Below are positions 33,894 through 43,729 of a stretch of 64,000 nucleotides of DNA, piece by piece. Each line of letters opens with the position of its first letter. Within the stretch, counting starts at the first letter, position 1. The notes beneath the pieces were generated by a model. The model had not been told where the DNA came from. It saw nothing but the letters and a program-made list of their open reading frames with translations, and did no database searches. The position numbers and the translations under genes were made by a program. The DNA is from Prorocentrum cordatum. Lineage: Eukaryota; Sar; Dinophyceae; Prorocentrales; Prorocentraceae. Location: assembly GCA_963575745.1 (NCBI GenBank), contig CAUYUJ010014624.1, positions 324,907 through 388,906 of the forward strand, in the 5' to 3' direction.

Positions 33894-36800
33894 ATGGTGG
33901 CGAAGCAAAGCAGCAAGTCATCCGACAGCAGATTCGCCGCGGCGACTCTTTGGAAGAGACTCTACCCTAAGTGGTCCAAGCGGTTCCTGGTGGATCCTGG
34001 CCGCCCTCACCTTGGTTCATGGTTGAGTAGCAAGTGGAAGGACGGTAAAGGAGTTGGTTGCGCGTGCTGCCATTGGGCAGGCATCAACAGCCCGTTCAGC
34101 AATTTTCAGGCTATGTCTGTGCCTGCGCTCCAGGCTGCCAACTTCGCCAAGCACGATCGGAACCCAACTCACAGGGCTGCTGCTGCGGCTTATGCGCAGA
34201 TGCAGGCTCAGCAGCGTTTGGCTCCGTCTCATTCGCAGATGCAGGCTCAGCAGAGTTCGGCTGCATCGGCTGAGTTTCTGCAATGCCCCAGCGAGTCTGA
34301 CTTCCTGGACGTCGTGAAGCTGGTCGGCAATGGGTGCGGCCTCGAGACCAGAAAGCACCGTAGAATATTGTGGTGCTTGCAGCAGGCCCTGAAGCAACGC
34401 GACATGAACATCATCAAATCAAGTGCAGCAATTTCCCTTTTCCGTGACGAACGGAAGGGGCGGCTACTCGTCCGATTCAGATGCGTCGGGCACGACCTGT
34501 CTGAGTTCTCAGGGACATTGGGGCAAGCTCGTGGCTTTGGGACTGGAGCCGCGGCAATCACCAACGCTACAGAGCAAATTATGGTCAGAGCGTGCACTGA
34601 GCTGCACGGACCCCCGCAGGGAGCGAAGTGCACCCCCGCTCTCAAGCAGGAGATTTTGGAACATCTGAAAGCGCGGGTGTTGTGTCTCACGGTTGATTCT
34701 GCGAGCGATGAGCTTCTCAGCGCTGAGATGATGCGATCGGCTGCCTTGAGTGCCGCTGCCCAAGCCTTGACCCCGGGGCTCCGTTTCGTCATCAGAGACA
34801 AAGCGCATTCAGCCAGGAGGGTTGTGAGCAGGCCGTGGGCCGCTGACCCGTTCATCAAGGAGACAACTATGATCTTCGCTCGTGGCCGAGGCTCCATAGC
34901 ACGCATGATTCACAATAGCGTGCACATTCGACGAATCTTCGTGAACTATACCAGGACATGCCGTAGCAAGGCCATCAATTCGAACATCACGAACCTACGG
35001 GCAGCAGCCCACCGATTTGAATCATTTCAAAAACCTCTCGGTCGCACCTGCATCTTCCTGCACGCGTGCATCCGGACGGCGCTGCACATTTCTCGTCGAC
35101 AGCACGACGATATGGCAAAGATGGCAAAGACGTGGCTCAAGTCAGTCACCACAGAACGATGCTTGATGTTGGCAATGATGGCCGACGCAAGTGACCAAGC
35201 AATGCAACTCACTCGGATCTTAGATGACGAGACGGCCGATCCAGCCGTTCTCAATCGCGAGGTGTTGGCGTTCAGCTTGTCTATCACTGCTTTATTTGGC
35301 AGCTCACGCAGATGTTTGTCAACGTTTGGCTACACGAGCATGATGCTGAAATTGTTGAAGATTCCGATTGTTTGGCAGCTTGATGGGGACAGTTATCATA
35401 TCGGGGACGAGGCCGGTGTCCAGGCAGATATCATTGACAATTGCATCGCCAGGATGCGCTCCTACATCGTTCTTTCGCGAGCGGCTCTGAAGGCCGAGTT
35501 CCCCACTTTCGAACTGGCCCAGGACAGCTGTGTGATCAAAGATTCGTGGAAGTTCGCCCCCCCCCAATCCCCGAATTCATTGTCGCTGTTGACCGATTTG
35601 ATCATTGGAACAGGAGGGTGCCCCGCCGTTCGTTCGTTCGTCGTCCACCCTTCCCCGCGCTTCTCGGCGAAGGGGAAGTAGATTTATGTATCCCCCCAGG
35701 CCTGGCGCGTGTTCGATTTGAAGAGCCCCCCCAACAAGCCCGAGCAGGATTTGCAAAGGATCGCACAGTCACTTGATTATCAGACTTTGTCGCTCTCACC
35801 GCCGCCCCCCGCGCGAGCGGCCCTGTTCCTGGCGCTTGCCCATCTGGGATCGGAATCATTGGGTCAAGAACGGACGGTTCCCCCTGCTCCTCGCCGCGGG
35901 CCCCGTCCGGCGGGGGGGGCGGATCTTGATCCGTTGAGGCTTAGGGCTCAGTGGTGCGACCTCTATCCTCGCGCGCGCCAGATGTTCAGCACCAGCAACA
36001 AGGATGCGTGGCGCGCCGCGGTGAGCAGAGCAGGCGCTCGCCATCTCGCGGCCAGCCACCCGTCCGACGTGCTGAACCAAGCTCTTGTCGCGTTCATCGC
36101 TTATGGTTTGAGCTCATCTGGAGTGGAACAACAGTTCAGTCAGACTGCGCTGAAATTTACTGACCGCATGGGCTCTTCCACGGCGGATCACGAGGAAGGC
36201 TTCATCAAAGTGGCTATGGATTTCACTGAATCCGACCAGTTAGAGAGCATCAGGATGGCGCAGCGAGTGTGGCGCACGTCGCTCGGCCCGCCCAGGGCGT
36301 CGCCACTGCATCCTCGGATCGACAAGGGCGTGAAGCGCGTGGCGGCGCCCAGTGATTTCACGGAGGCAGGCTTCATCGCGAAACGGCGGAAGGCCGCCCA
36401 GAGCGCAGCCGCGTCCGTGCCGAGCGAGGAGAGGGCGCTGGCAATCCAGAACGATCTAGTCGGCTTCCGAGCAGGCGCTGCATGGGGGGAGACCCACGAG
36501 AAGGAGCTAGCATTTCTCAACGCCAAGTTGCGGGACAAGTCCTTGGTAGCACTTGCCGAGAAGAGCCTCCTCCAACATGAATCGAGCCCGGCTCTTTGCG
36601 CTGAGGCAGCTCAGAAGGCAGCGAAACAGCTCGCAGACCTGAGAGCGCGCCAGCGCAGGCAAGCGCGCGACGTGGACTTCATGCGCGGTGCAAGTCGCGC
36701 AGAGATGATGTCAGCGATCAGGGGTAAAATTGCCTTTGTGGATGTCAGTTGCCGGGGGAGGGCAGGTCTGGAGCGTGCGCTCAGGGAGGCCACCCTGAGG

Positions 36801-37256
36801 ATCGGCCGATCTTTCGAGGCTGATGTGTTCGTTGTCCCCACGCCAGGAACAACTGAACCATTTATCACGCTTGCTTCCGCAATGAGAGGCGGTTTCCAAG
36901 TGTCGCCTGGATTCCTGATTTCGGGGCGCGGCCCCGCTTTGAAGTATTCGCAAGTGTGCCACCTAAAGAAGACATTATACATGTCGCCGCGCTGCAATAC
37001 CACATACGGTGAATCCCTGAAGCTACTTTTCTCCAGGGTCCCCAACTGCAAGTGGACACTTGATGGGGATAGTAGCTGGGCCGCCTTGAAGGCCGCGTTC
37101 ACAGGCGCCAAGAAGAGCGCTCTTTTGGCGCTCGTGTTGCCTGGTGAGTTGAGCCAAGACGCATATAAGGACTTTAAGAATTCATTTGCATTCAGGGGAT
37201 TGGTCCAGAGTCTTGCGTCCGTGGACACTGCGCGCTCTTGCTTGGGGTTTCAGTGA
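33894..37256 (+). pseudogene. hAT-like DNA transposase with C-terminal extension, two frame slips
   Basis: One reading frame covers 33894-35560 and again 35730-37256. Between them the natural reading (KFAPPP-IPEFIVAVDRFDHWN...ARVRFEEPP) is in another frame. The switches coincide with C runs at 35557-35565 (9 C) and 35726-35732 (7 C), so two opposite one-base slips cancel; a sequencing error is possible. The joined frame is about 1120 codons. Near the N-terminus GCACCHWAG followed by FAKHDRNPTHRAA looks like a BED/TTF-type zinc finger. LTVDSASDE (around 34690) and RDKAHSARR fit the catalytic core. LSSSGVEQQFSQTALKF (around 36110-36160) matches the hAT C-terminal dimerisation domain. A further 350 residues follow, ending in a segment (SCRGRAGLERALREATL, ADVFVVPTPG) faintly like BRCT. 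The enzyme class cuts and reinserts DNA between short terminal inverted repeats, which were not found here. Confidence 0.6.
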
Positions 37257-37262
37257 TAGCTC

Positions 37263-37304
37263 AGCTGCCTCGGCTGGGCAAGTAAGTGCTCAGCTGCTTC
37301 GGCT
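37263..37304 (+). repeat. 13-nt hairpin motif, two copies
   Basis: AGCTGCCTCGGCT at 37263-37275 and AGCTGCTTCGGCT at 37292-37304, 29 bases apart, directly after the transposase stop. The first is followed by GGGCAAG, reminiscent of the CTCAAG end of the leader. Three looser relatives in reverse sense occur at 37622-37693. Confidence 0.6.
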
Positions 37305-37339
37305 GGGTAGAAAAAACAAAAACATGTGTAAATCCTTCA

Positions 37340-38130
37340 TTGCATTCCTCTTCTGTGTCTCATCCCTTCCCCCACCGCCATCCTGGCCCCTCCTCCCTCC
37401 TCCGCCCAGCGATCCTGCCCGATCAATCTCTTGTTGCTGCTCTTCGCTGCCGCCGCCGCCGCCATCGTCGTCGTCGGCTGCTACAGTCGCAAAACTGCTA
37501 CCGCTCTGATGTTTTCCCCCTGTCGTCGGGCAGCGAGTCCTTGCCGCAAGTGCATCCCGAGGGGGGCGCGAGCGAGCAAGCTAGCAGCAACGTCGATGAC
37601 GACGCGATCGAGTGCATTGCTGGCCGAGGCAGCCAGTCAGGTCCCGCGAGGCCGGATCAGCCCCGATTGCTTGGCTTCACGGCCGCATCAGCCCCTGGCC
37701 AAGTCAACAGCTGAAGTGGGCAACGAGGTGGAGGAGGAGGCGCGCCTCTCTTCATCGCAATCCTTTTCACTCCCTTCCTCTTCTGCTTCTGCGCCATTCA
37801 TCCCATCGTTCGTCGTCGCGTCCCCATCCTTCGTCCCCGCTGCTCAGTGCCCCGCCCCCTGCTCCTCATCGCTTCTCGCTTCTCCTGGCCCCTCGCACCT
37901 CGCTGCTCCTCCCCATCATTCATCGCTCCTCTCATCCTCCATCTTCTTCTCATCCTCCTTCTCATCCTCCTTCCCCTCGCGTTTGCTCCTCGTCGTTATC
38001 CTCCCCCTCCTCCTCCTCCTCCTCCTCCTCCTCCTCCCTCCTCCTCCCCCCCCCCCCCTCATCCTCATCGTCGTTTCTCCTTGCACCTCGCTCTTCTTCT
38101 TGCTACCCGCTACCTCGGCATTGTTCTGCT
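37340..38130. repeat. Pyrimidine-rich region with (TCC)n
   Basis: C/T-rich on the plus strand throughout, nearly pure from 37760 and with a (CCT)n run at about 38005-38045. ORFs of 142-233 codons across it are Ser/Leu/Pro low-complexity and are not accepted as genes. Confidence 0.8.
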
Positions 38131-38637
38131 GAGTCCATAATTTAATGGGTCCGAATCCGCTCGAGATGGGCCCCAGGGCCCCTCGCCAGGGCCCAGACGC
38201 ACCAGTTCCTCGAGCCGCGCCCGGCCGTGGCGACGACGAACGAGGAGGGCCTCCAGAGGCCAGAAAGCCTGGGACTGCTGCCTGGAGGAGGGGGGAGGAA
38301 GCATGACGAAGCAAGCAGCTGCTATGCAAGCGGCCAAGGGCCATCTAAAACCCCTGAAGTTGAAATGTTGCAACGTTCAGCCTGCGCCAACTACTATGCC
38401 CATTGTATGTGCCCGTCGTCGGCGCGCAGCCGCATTGCATTCGGAGGCAGGCTGGGAGGGGCGAGAAGAAGAGCAGAGGGTGGATGGAGTGAATAACACG
38501 AATAATCATATATACATATATAAATACATATGGAAATATATAGATTACGAGAGAGAGAGAGGGAGGAAAGTACAGCGGCCATACTTACACGGGCCGATGC
38601 AGCCCCATAGTGGCCATCAGATCCGGCTCGGCGCCGA

Positions 38638-39564
38638 TCATGCAGAGGAGGAGCTGCTGGATGCAAACGCCCGCGGATTCACGCGGAAAGTATCCCAGCA
38701 GTTGATGCACATGAACGTCTCCCACGTGGACTGGGGGGTGGTGTAGTCAATGCCCTCAGGGATCTTAGGCGACAGGTAGCCCTCTTTGCCAGTGCGGCAT
38801 TGCTTGCCGCAACCTTCGCATAGATGCTGCCTGCATTCGAACGCGCTGCTCCACGTGGTCTTCGCTTCCTCGGGACTGAGCTTAAGCCGAAAATTGACGG
38901 TTATCACGGTCTTCACCTGCAAGACGTCCGGGACGATCACGCGAAGAGCAGGGCCCTCCAAGCGAGGCCGCTTCCGACGGAGCGCAGAGACGCGAGGGGG
39001 TGGGCCCCGATGGTCTGGCGGGGCGTGGGTGTCCTGCCAGCTGGCCCTCCACCACATTGTCTGCTGCTGCTGCGGCGGCTGGCTGCTGCTGCCGGCTGCC
39101 GCGGCCGGCTGCTGCGGCTGCAGCTGCTGCTGCTGCTGCAGCGGCGGCTGCCGCTGCTGCGGCGAGGCAGGAGACCTGCCGCGCACCAACAGGCGGCGAT
39201 CCTCATACTTCTGCCGCTCCTTGTGGACGAAGAGCTCGAACTGGCTGAGAGCGGGCACGGATACGTGGTCGCTCTGAGAGATCCGGGCTTTGACCTGCAT
39301 CTTGAACTCGTTGGTGACCGCCTGACTCATCGCCTGCTTCCAAGTTTTGCCCTCGGCGATGAGGCCATCCACCATCCGCCTGACCAGTAGGGGGTACCGC
39401 TTGCACGCCCCGGCGTCTCTCCCCTTCTCCACCATGTAGTCTCTGAACTTGGAGAAGATCTTGTCCAAGATCTCGGGCGGGCTGAGGGCTGGCGAACGCG
39501 GGGCCGCCACGCCCGCTGGAGAGGATGGAGCCGCCACCATGCCCGGAGAGGATGGAGCCGCCAT
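38638..39564 (-). CDS. Unknown protein with Gln-rich middle and Cys-rich C-terminus
   Basis: 308 residues from the ATG at 39564 to TGA at 38638. Residues 25-130 are compact and helical in character (PPEILDKIFSKFRDYMVEKG, LLVRRMVDGLIAEGKTWKQA, FELFVHKERQKYEDRRLL). A Gln/Ala/Ser-rich linker follows, then a C-terminal domain with CRQHLCEGCGKQC and FMCINCWDTF, a spacing suited to zinc binding. The frame is open upstream as well, but a spliced-leader-like sequence at 39683-39704 places the mRNA 5' end there, and 39564 is the first in-frame ATG after it. No family recognised. It faces the transposase gene tail to tail, with pyrimidine-rich DNA between. Confidence 0.6.
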   Translation of the reverse strand: MAAPSSPGMVAAPSSPAGVAAPRSPALSPPEILDKIFSKFRDYMVEKGRDAGACKRYPLLVRRMVDGLIAEGKTWKQAMSQAVTNEFKMQVKARISQSDHVSVPALSQFELFVHKERQKYEDRRLLVRGRSPASPQQRQPPLQQQQQLQPQQPAAAAGSSSQPPQQQQTMWWRASWQDTHAPPDHRGPPPRVSALRRKRPRLEGPALRVIVPDVLQVKTVITVNFRLKLSPEEAKTTWSSAFECRQHLCEGCGKQCRTGKEGYLSPKIPEGIDYTTPQSTWETFMCINCWDTFRVNPRAFASSSSSSA

Positions 39565-39600
39565 GCTTGCCTGGAGAGGCTGAGGGTGAGCAGCAGCCTG

Positions 39601-39661
39601 GGCCGATGCAGCCAAGGCCGATGGAAAGTATGAGAAGGAGGTAGAGGAGGCCGATGCAGCC
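39601..39661 (-). repeat. 13-nt hairpin motif, two copies in the 5' region of the minus-strand gene
   Basis: GGCTGCATCGGCC on the minus strand at 39649-39661 and 39601-39613, between the leader relic and the ATG. In the open frame both would read Ala-Ala-Ser-Ala. Confidence 0.65.
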
Positions 39662-39682
39662 ACGCGCGCGGCAGGCGCGCGG

Positions 39683-39704
39683 TCGAAGCCAAAACGGCTG
39701 CGGG
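39683..39704 (-). other. Degenerate spliced-leader relic upstream of the minus-strand gene
   Basis: On the minus strand CCGCAGCCGTTTTGGCT matches the first 17 nt after the variable base of DinoSL at 15 positions; both differences are transitions. The preceding 50 minus-strand bases are pyrimidine-rich and end in CCCCCGCAG, an acceptor-like context. The CAAG end has been lost. Confidence 0.6.
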
Positions 39705-40830
39705 GGATGGATGGGGTGGGCGAGGAAAGGATGCGGAGGTGGATGGGCGGACAATGAAGGAGGCAAATGATGAGGAGGGTAAGGCTCCCAAAAACTGCCC
39801 CAAGGCCCAAGGCCGCCCGAGCGTGCTTCCACGCGGCCCGCGATGCGCCTAAGACGGCCCAAGACTTTAAGAGGATCCCAAGCAGATATATCCGAGAAGA
39901 GGGGCTCACAAGGGGGGAACAAGAAAATGGTCATCAGAAATCCCCGAGAGGCCCGCCATAATAAGGACCCCCCGAAGGTCCCCAACAAACCCAATACCTG
40001 GGGGGGGGGGCGCTGCAGGAGGAAAAACAACAAGAGGCTTGGGTTTCCCAGAGGCTTCAGACCTGACTCCCAAGAATCGCCCCCCATGCAGGCATATTAT
40101 TCCTCTTCCCCTGGGTTAATTAGTGCAGCGGTGGTCATATGATCATATATATATATATATATATATATATACCTGTGTGTATTGTATATACGCGCAACCA
40201 CATGCACACTTGCATGTATACACGCGCATACATATTCATGTATATGCATTCTTACACATTGACGCACATATCATAGCAACCAACGATTGATTTAATCATT
40301 CGAATGCTTTGTTTATGCTTCAACGTGCCCCGCGAGTGGGCGCCGACGGCTCTCGATTGACATTCTTTCACAATTGCCTCCAACGCGCCCTGGGCGAGAG
40401 GCCTCCCACGACGATATCCCAAAGACATTGAGCATCGCCAGTTCATGTCAGTTCCCAGGCCAACCTGGCGACTTTTAATCAGTTGTGGGCAAGGCAGAGT
40501 TCTCCGCGCGCGCGCCGCAGCGCGCGCGCGGGGGCGTCCAGTAATAATGGGTATCCAACAACAATATAGTAATACTGAGTATCCAACAATAATCATGGGT
40601 ATCCAACAATAATATTGGGTATCCAACAACAATAATGCGTATACAAGTGGTAAGATTATCCAACAATAATATCTGTGTTTGCCATTGTTTGAATGGCGGC
40701 ATTAATTATATGTCCCCCGCTCGTGCGCGCGACCCCCATTGCTCGTAGGCGCCCTTGCCGCGAGGGCAGTGATTAATATTAGCCCCGAACGCCGCGTGGA
40801 ATTTAAAAATTCCACTGAGCATTGGGAAGA
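39705..40830. other. Intergenic region with small repeats
   Basis: Contains an (AT)n run at 40144-40171, an alternating CG palindrome at about 40506-40532, and a loose tandem repeat of TATCCAACAATAAT-like units (about 22-28 bp) at 40548-40670. Minus-strand ORFs here are shadows. No gene seen. Confidence 0.6.
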
Positions 40831-41845
40831 CGAAGCGTGTGAGGGGTGTGCCGAAATGGGTGTGGGGGACGCATGCGGCCGCGGGCACTGGGGCCGTCGG
40901 TGGAGCTCCCTATGGAGCCACGAAACGTGTGAGGGGTGTGCCGAAATGGGTGTGGGGGACGCATGCGGCCGCGGGCACTGGGGCCTTCGGTGGAGCCCCC
41001 TATGGAGCCACGAAACGTGTGAGGGGTGTGCCGAAATGGGTGTGGGGGACGCATGCGGCCGCGGGCACTGGGGCCTTCGGTGGAGCTCCCTATGGAGCCA
41101 CGAAACGTGTGAGGGGTGTGCCGAAATGGGTGTGGGGGACGCATGCGGCCGCGGGCACTGGGGCCTTCGGTGGAGCTCCCTATGGAGCCACGAACGTGTG
41201 AGGGGTGTGCCGAAATGGGTGTGGGGGACGCATGCGGCGGCACTGGGGCCTTCGGTGGAGCTCCCTATGGAGCCACGAAACGTGTGAGGGGTGTGCCGAA
41301 ATGGGTGTGGGGACGCATGCGGCCGCGGGCACTGGGGCCTTCGGTGGAGCTCCCTATGGAGCCACGAAACGTGTGAGGGGTGTGCCGAAATGGGTGTGGG
41401 GACGCATGCGGCCGCGGCCACTGGGGCCTTCGGTGGAGCTCCCTATGGAGCCACGAAACGTGTGAGGGGTGTGCCGAAATGGGGGTGGACGCATGCGGCC
41501 GCGGGCACTGGGGCCTTCGGTGGAGCTCCCTATGGAGCCACGAAACGTGTGAGGGGTGTGCCGAAATGGGTGTGGGGGACGCATGCGGCCGCGGGCACTG
41601 GGGCCTTCGGTGGAGCTCCCTATGGAGCCACGAAACGTGTGAGGGGTGTGCCGAAATGGGTGTGGGGGACGCATGCGGCCGCGGGCACTGGGGCCTTCGG
41701 TGGAGCTCCCTATGGAGCCACGAAACGTGTGAGGGGTGTGCCGAAATGGGTGTGGGGGACGCATGCGGCCGCGGGCACTGGGGCCTTCGGTGGAGCTCCC
41801 TATGGAGCCACGAAACGTGTGAGGGGTGTGCCGAAATGGGTGTGT
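40829..41845. repeat. 90-bp minisatellite, left-end array (~11 copies)
   Basis: Units begin CGAAACGTGTGAGGGGTGTG at 40921, 41011, 41101 and so on with period 90; a few copies are 86-89 bp. The array is bordered on the left by GGAATTTAAAAATTCCACTG and on the right by (ATG)n. It is the same unit and strand as the array at 21 kb. All six frames are open because of the period, producing spurious ORFs of up to 630 codons. Confidence 0.95.
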
Positions 41846-41989
41846 GATGATGATGATGATGATGGGAGGGGGGAGGAGGCAGCGGGAGGAAGGAAGGAGG
41901 GAGAACGCGGGGCACCGTCTCTTCAAAACGAGGACCCAACACCACAGGATGGTTGGGAAAAACATCCCCCGAGGGCCTTTCGCTGGGCG

Positions 41990-43157
41990 GGGCAGGGGGG
42001 CAAGCGTTGGAGGGGCCCCCGGTGCCGCGGGGCGTTCGGCATCGAGATCGAGAGACAGGGCAACCGCGGCCCTCGACGGGGGCCCGCGCGCGGGGGCCAG
42101 CCAGGTAGGGGCCCCAAGGCGCAGGCGCAAGAGACGCGAGCGCGAGGGTGGGAGATAGATCACCGCGGCGCTGGACAGCACAGCGGGCGCCGCGCGATCT
42201 CGCGCGTTCCATCGCGGCAAAGTGGCCCTGCGCAAAGTCTGCCACGCGCTCCGATGTCGGTGGGGCCTGTCCTTTCCCATCGCGCGCGCTCCCCATCGCG
42301 CGGCTCTCTGGCGCGCCTCGGAAATTTACCGGGCGGGGAGAAGCCGCAAACACAATGATAAGCTTGAAACGCAATGCATGAAGCTCTGTCCTGAGGGCCT
42401 TCAATGGGGCCCGCCACTTGCTGGGGGAATGGGCGCGCAGGTCTCCAGCGAGGTCCCCCGCGCAAGCTCCGGTTGCAAATGCGATTAGACATTGAGACCC
42501 TTGTGCTTCATCTGAAGCACTGCGCTTCCGAAGGGCCCGCTGAGCCCCCCTGCGTGCGCGCGCCAGGGTTCGGAGCTCCGACGAAAGGCGCGGTTGCCGA
42601 GGCCGCGCTGGGTCAGCATTGAACGCCTTCGCGGACGCCTCGCGGATCGCGTCCGATACCTCGGCGACGTGCCGACTGAGGGGGGGGTCCCACGGCGCTT
42701 CGGTGGTGGCCTCCAATTTGCTTTTGAGAGCAGCAACCGTGACGGGGTCACGCAACTTCAGGGGGGCCGAGCTCGGGGCCAACGCATCGATGGGGCTCGG
42801 GCCAGCTTCCCCATTCACGGGGGGCCAGGAGTGGCAAGTGGTCGGTGGCCCCAGCGAGGCCGTCATGCACATGGTCGACCCGAGCGCTTTTTTCGCATTC
42901 AAAATGGAGGGGGGGAACAAGGGTGCGATCATTGCGCCGGCGGCTGCCATCCGTGGCCGCGCGCGCAAACTCACCGCGCGAGCCAGACTGGGCGTGGATA
43001 GGATAGGGGTCGCAGTGTGCACATATGTCGCCATGCATGCACGCGCCGCCCTGTTGCTGAGCGAGCCCCCCCGAGCCGACCAATTGGCCAACTGCGTCCC
43101 CGACGCGTGGGCGCCGCTACTAATGAGAGCCAGCTTCTGTCCCCAACGCTTCGCCAA
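41990..43157 (-). pseudogene. Decayed LINE: linker between endonuclease and RT (part of minus-strand element)
   Basis: On the minus strand LRDPVTVAALKSKLEATTEA, then EVSDAIREASAKAFNAD and LARARRGAQRALRKRSAS, has the pattern of the helical linker that precedes RT in LINE ORF2 proteins. The frame runs into the 90-bp array at its 3' side, so the RT is missing or displaced. Together with the endonuclease remnant at 44671-45063 it suggests one minus-strand element disrupted by tandem repeats. Assignment is by pattern and order only. Confidence 0.4.
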
Positions 43158-43729
43158 TTCCTGCAGAATGGCCCGGGGGCTTCGGTGGTCGGTTCACCCT
43201 GCTTGACGTGCGGGGCGCGCGCCGCCGCGATGGGAATTTGCTCGCGCCCGGTTGTTCATGGCGCCAGCCAGAACCCTCGGGCTAGAATGCACATTGCGAG
43301 GGTCTTACTGGACAGAACCCCGCGACGCACCCGACCCATTTGCATCGAGTGACAAGACGGGTTGGCCCGCGCCAGCCAGGGCAATGACAGTGCAGGCGCC
43401 GTTATACGTTGCGCAATCTACATGCGATGCGCTCGCGCGGCACCGATCACGGGACAACGGCAGCAGGGCGAGGGGCGACACGGGGAAGGGAACGCGGCGG
43501 GAGACGGGCGCGAGGGCGCGGCAGCAGCAGATGGAAGGTGGCAGGGGGCAGAGGGCGACGATGAAAGTGACGGGAGGGGACCGAAGAGTGTTGCTTCTGT
43601 CGGTGGAGCGCTGCCTGCGCCACGTCGCCGCGGCACTCGGAAAGATGATCCAACCGGCTTATACTTAGCGCAAGCAGCGAGCGAGGCCTTCTTCGCGCGC
43701 CAGCTTCGCAGCCCGCCAGTGATGGCACA

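Noticed and set aside
40829-43157. Long ORFs (up to 630 codons) across the 90-bp array
   Set aside because: The 90-bp period is a multiple of three, so all frames on both strands stay open. The repeated 30-residue reading has no independent support; only the part outside the array (41990-43157) resembles anything.
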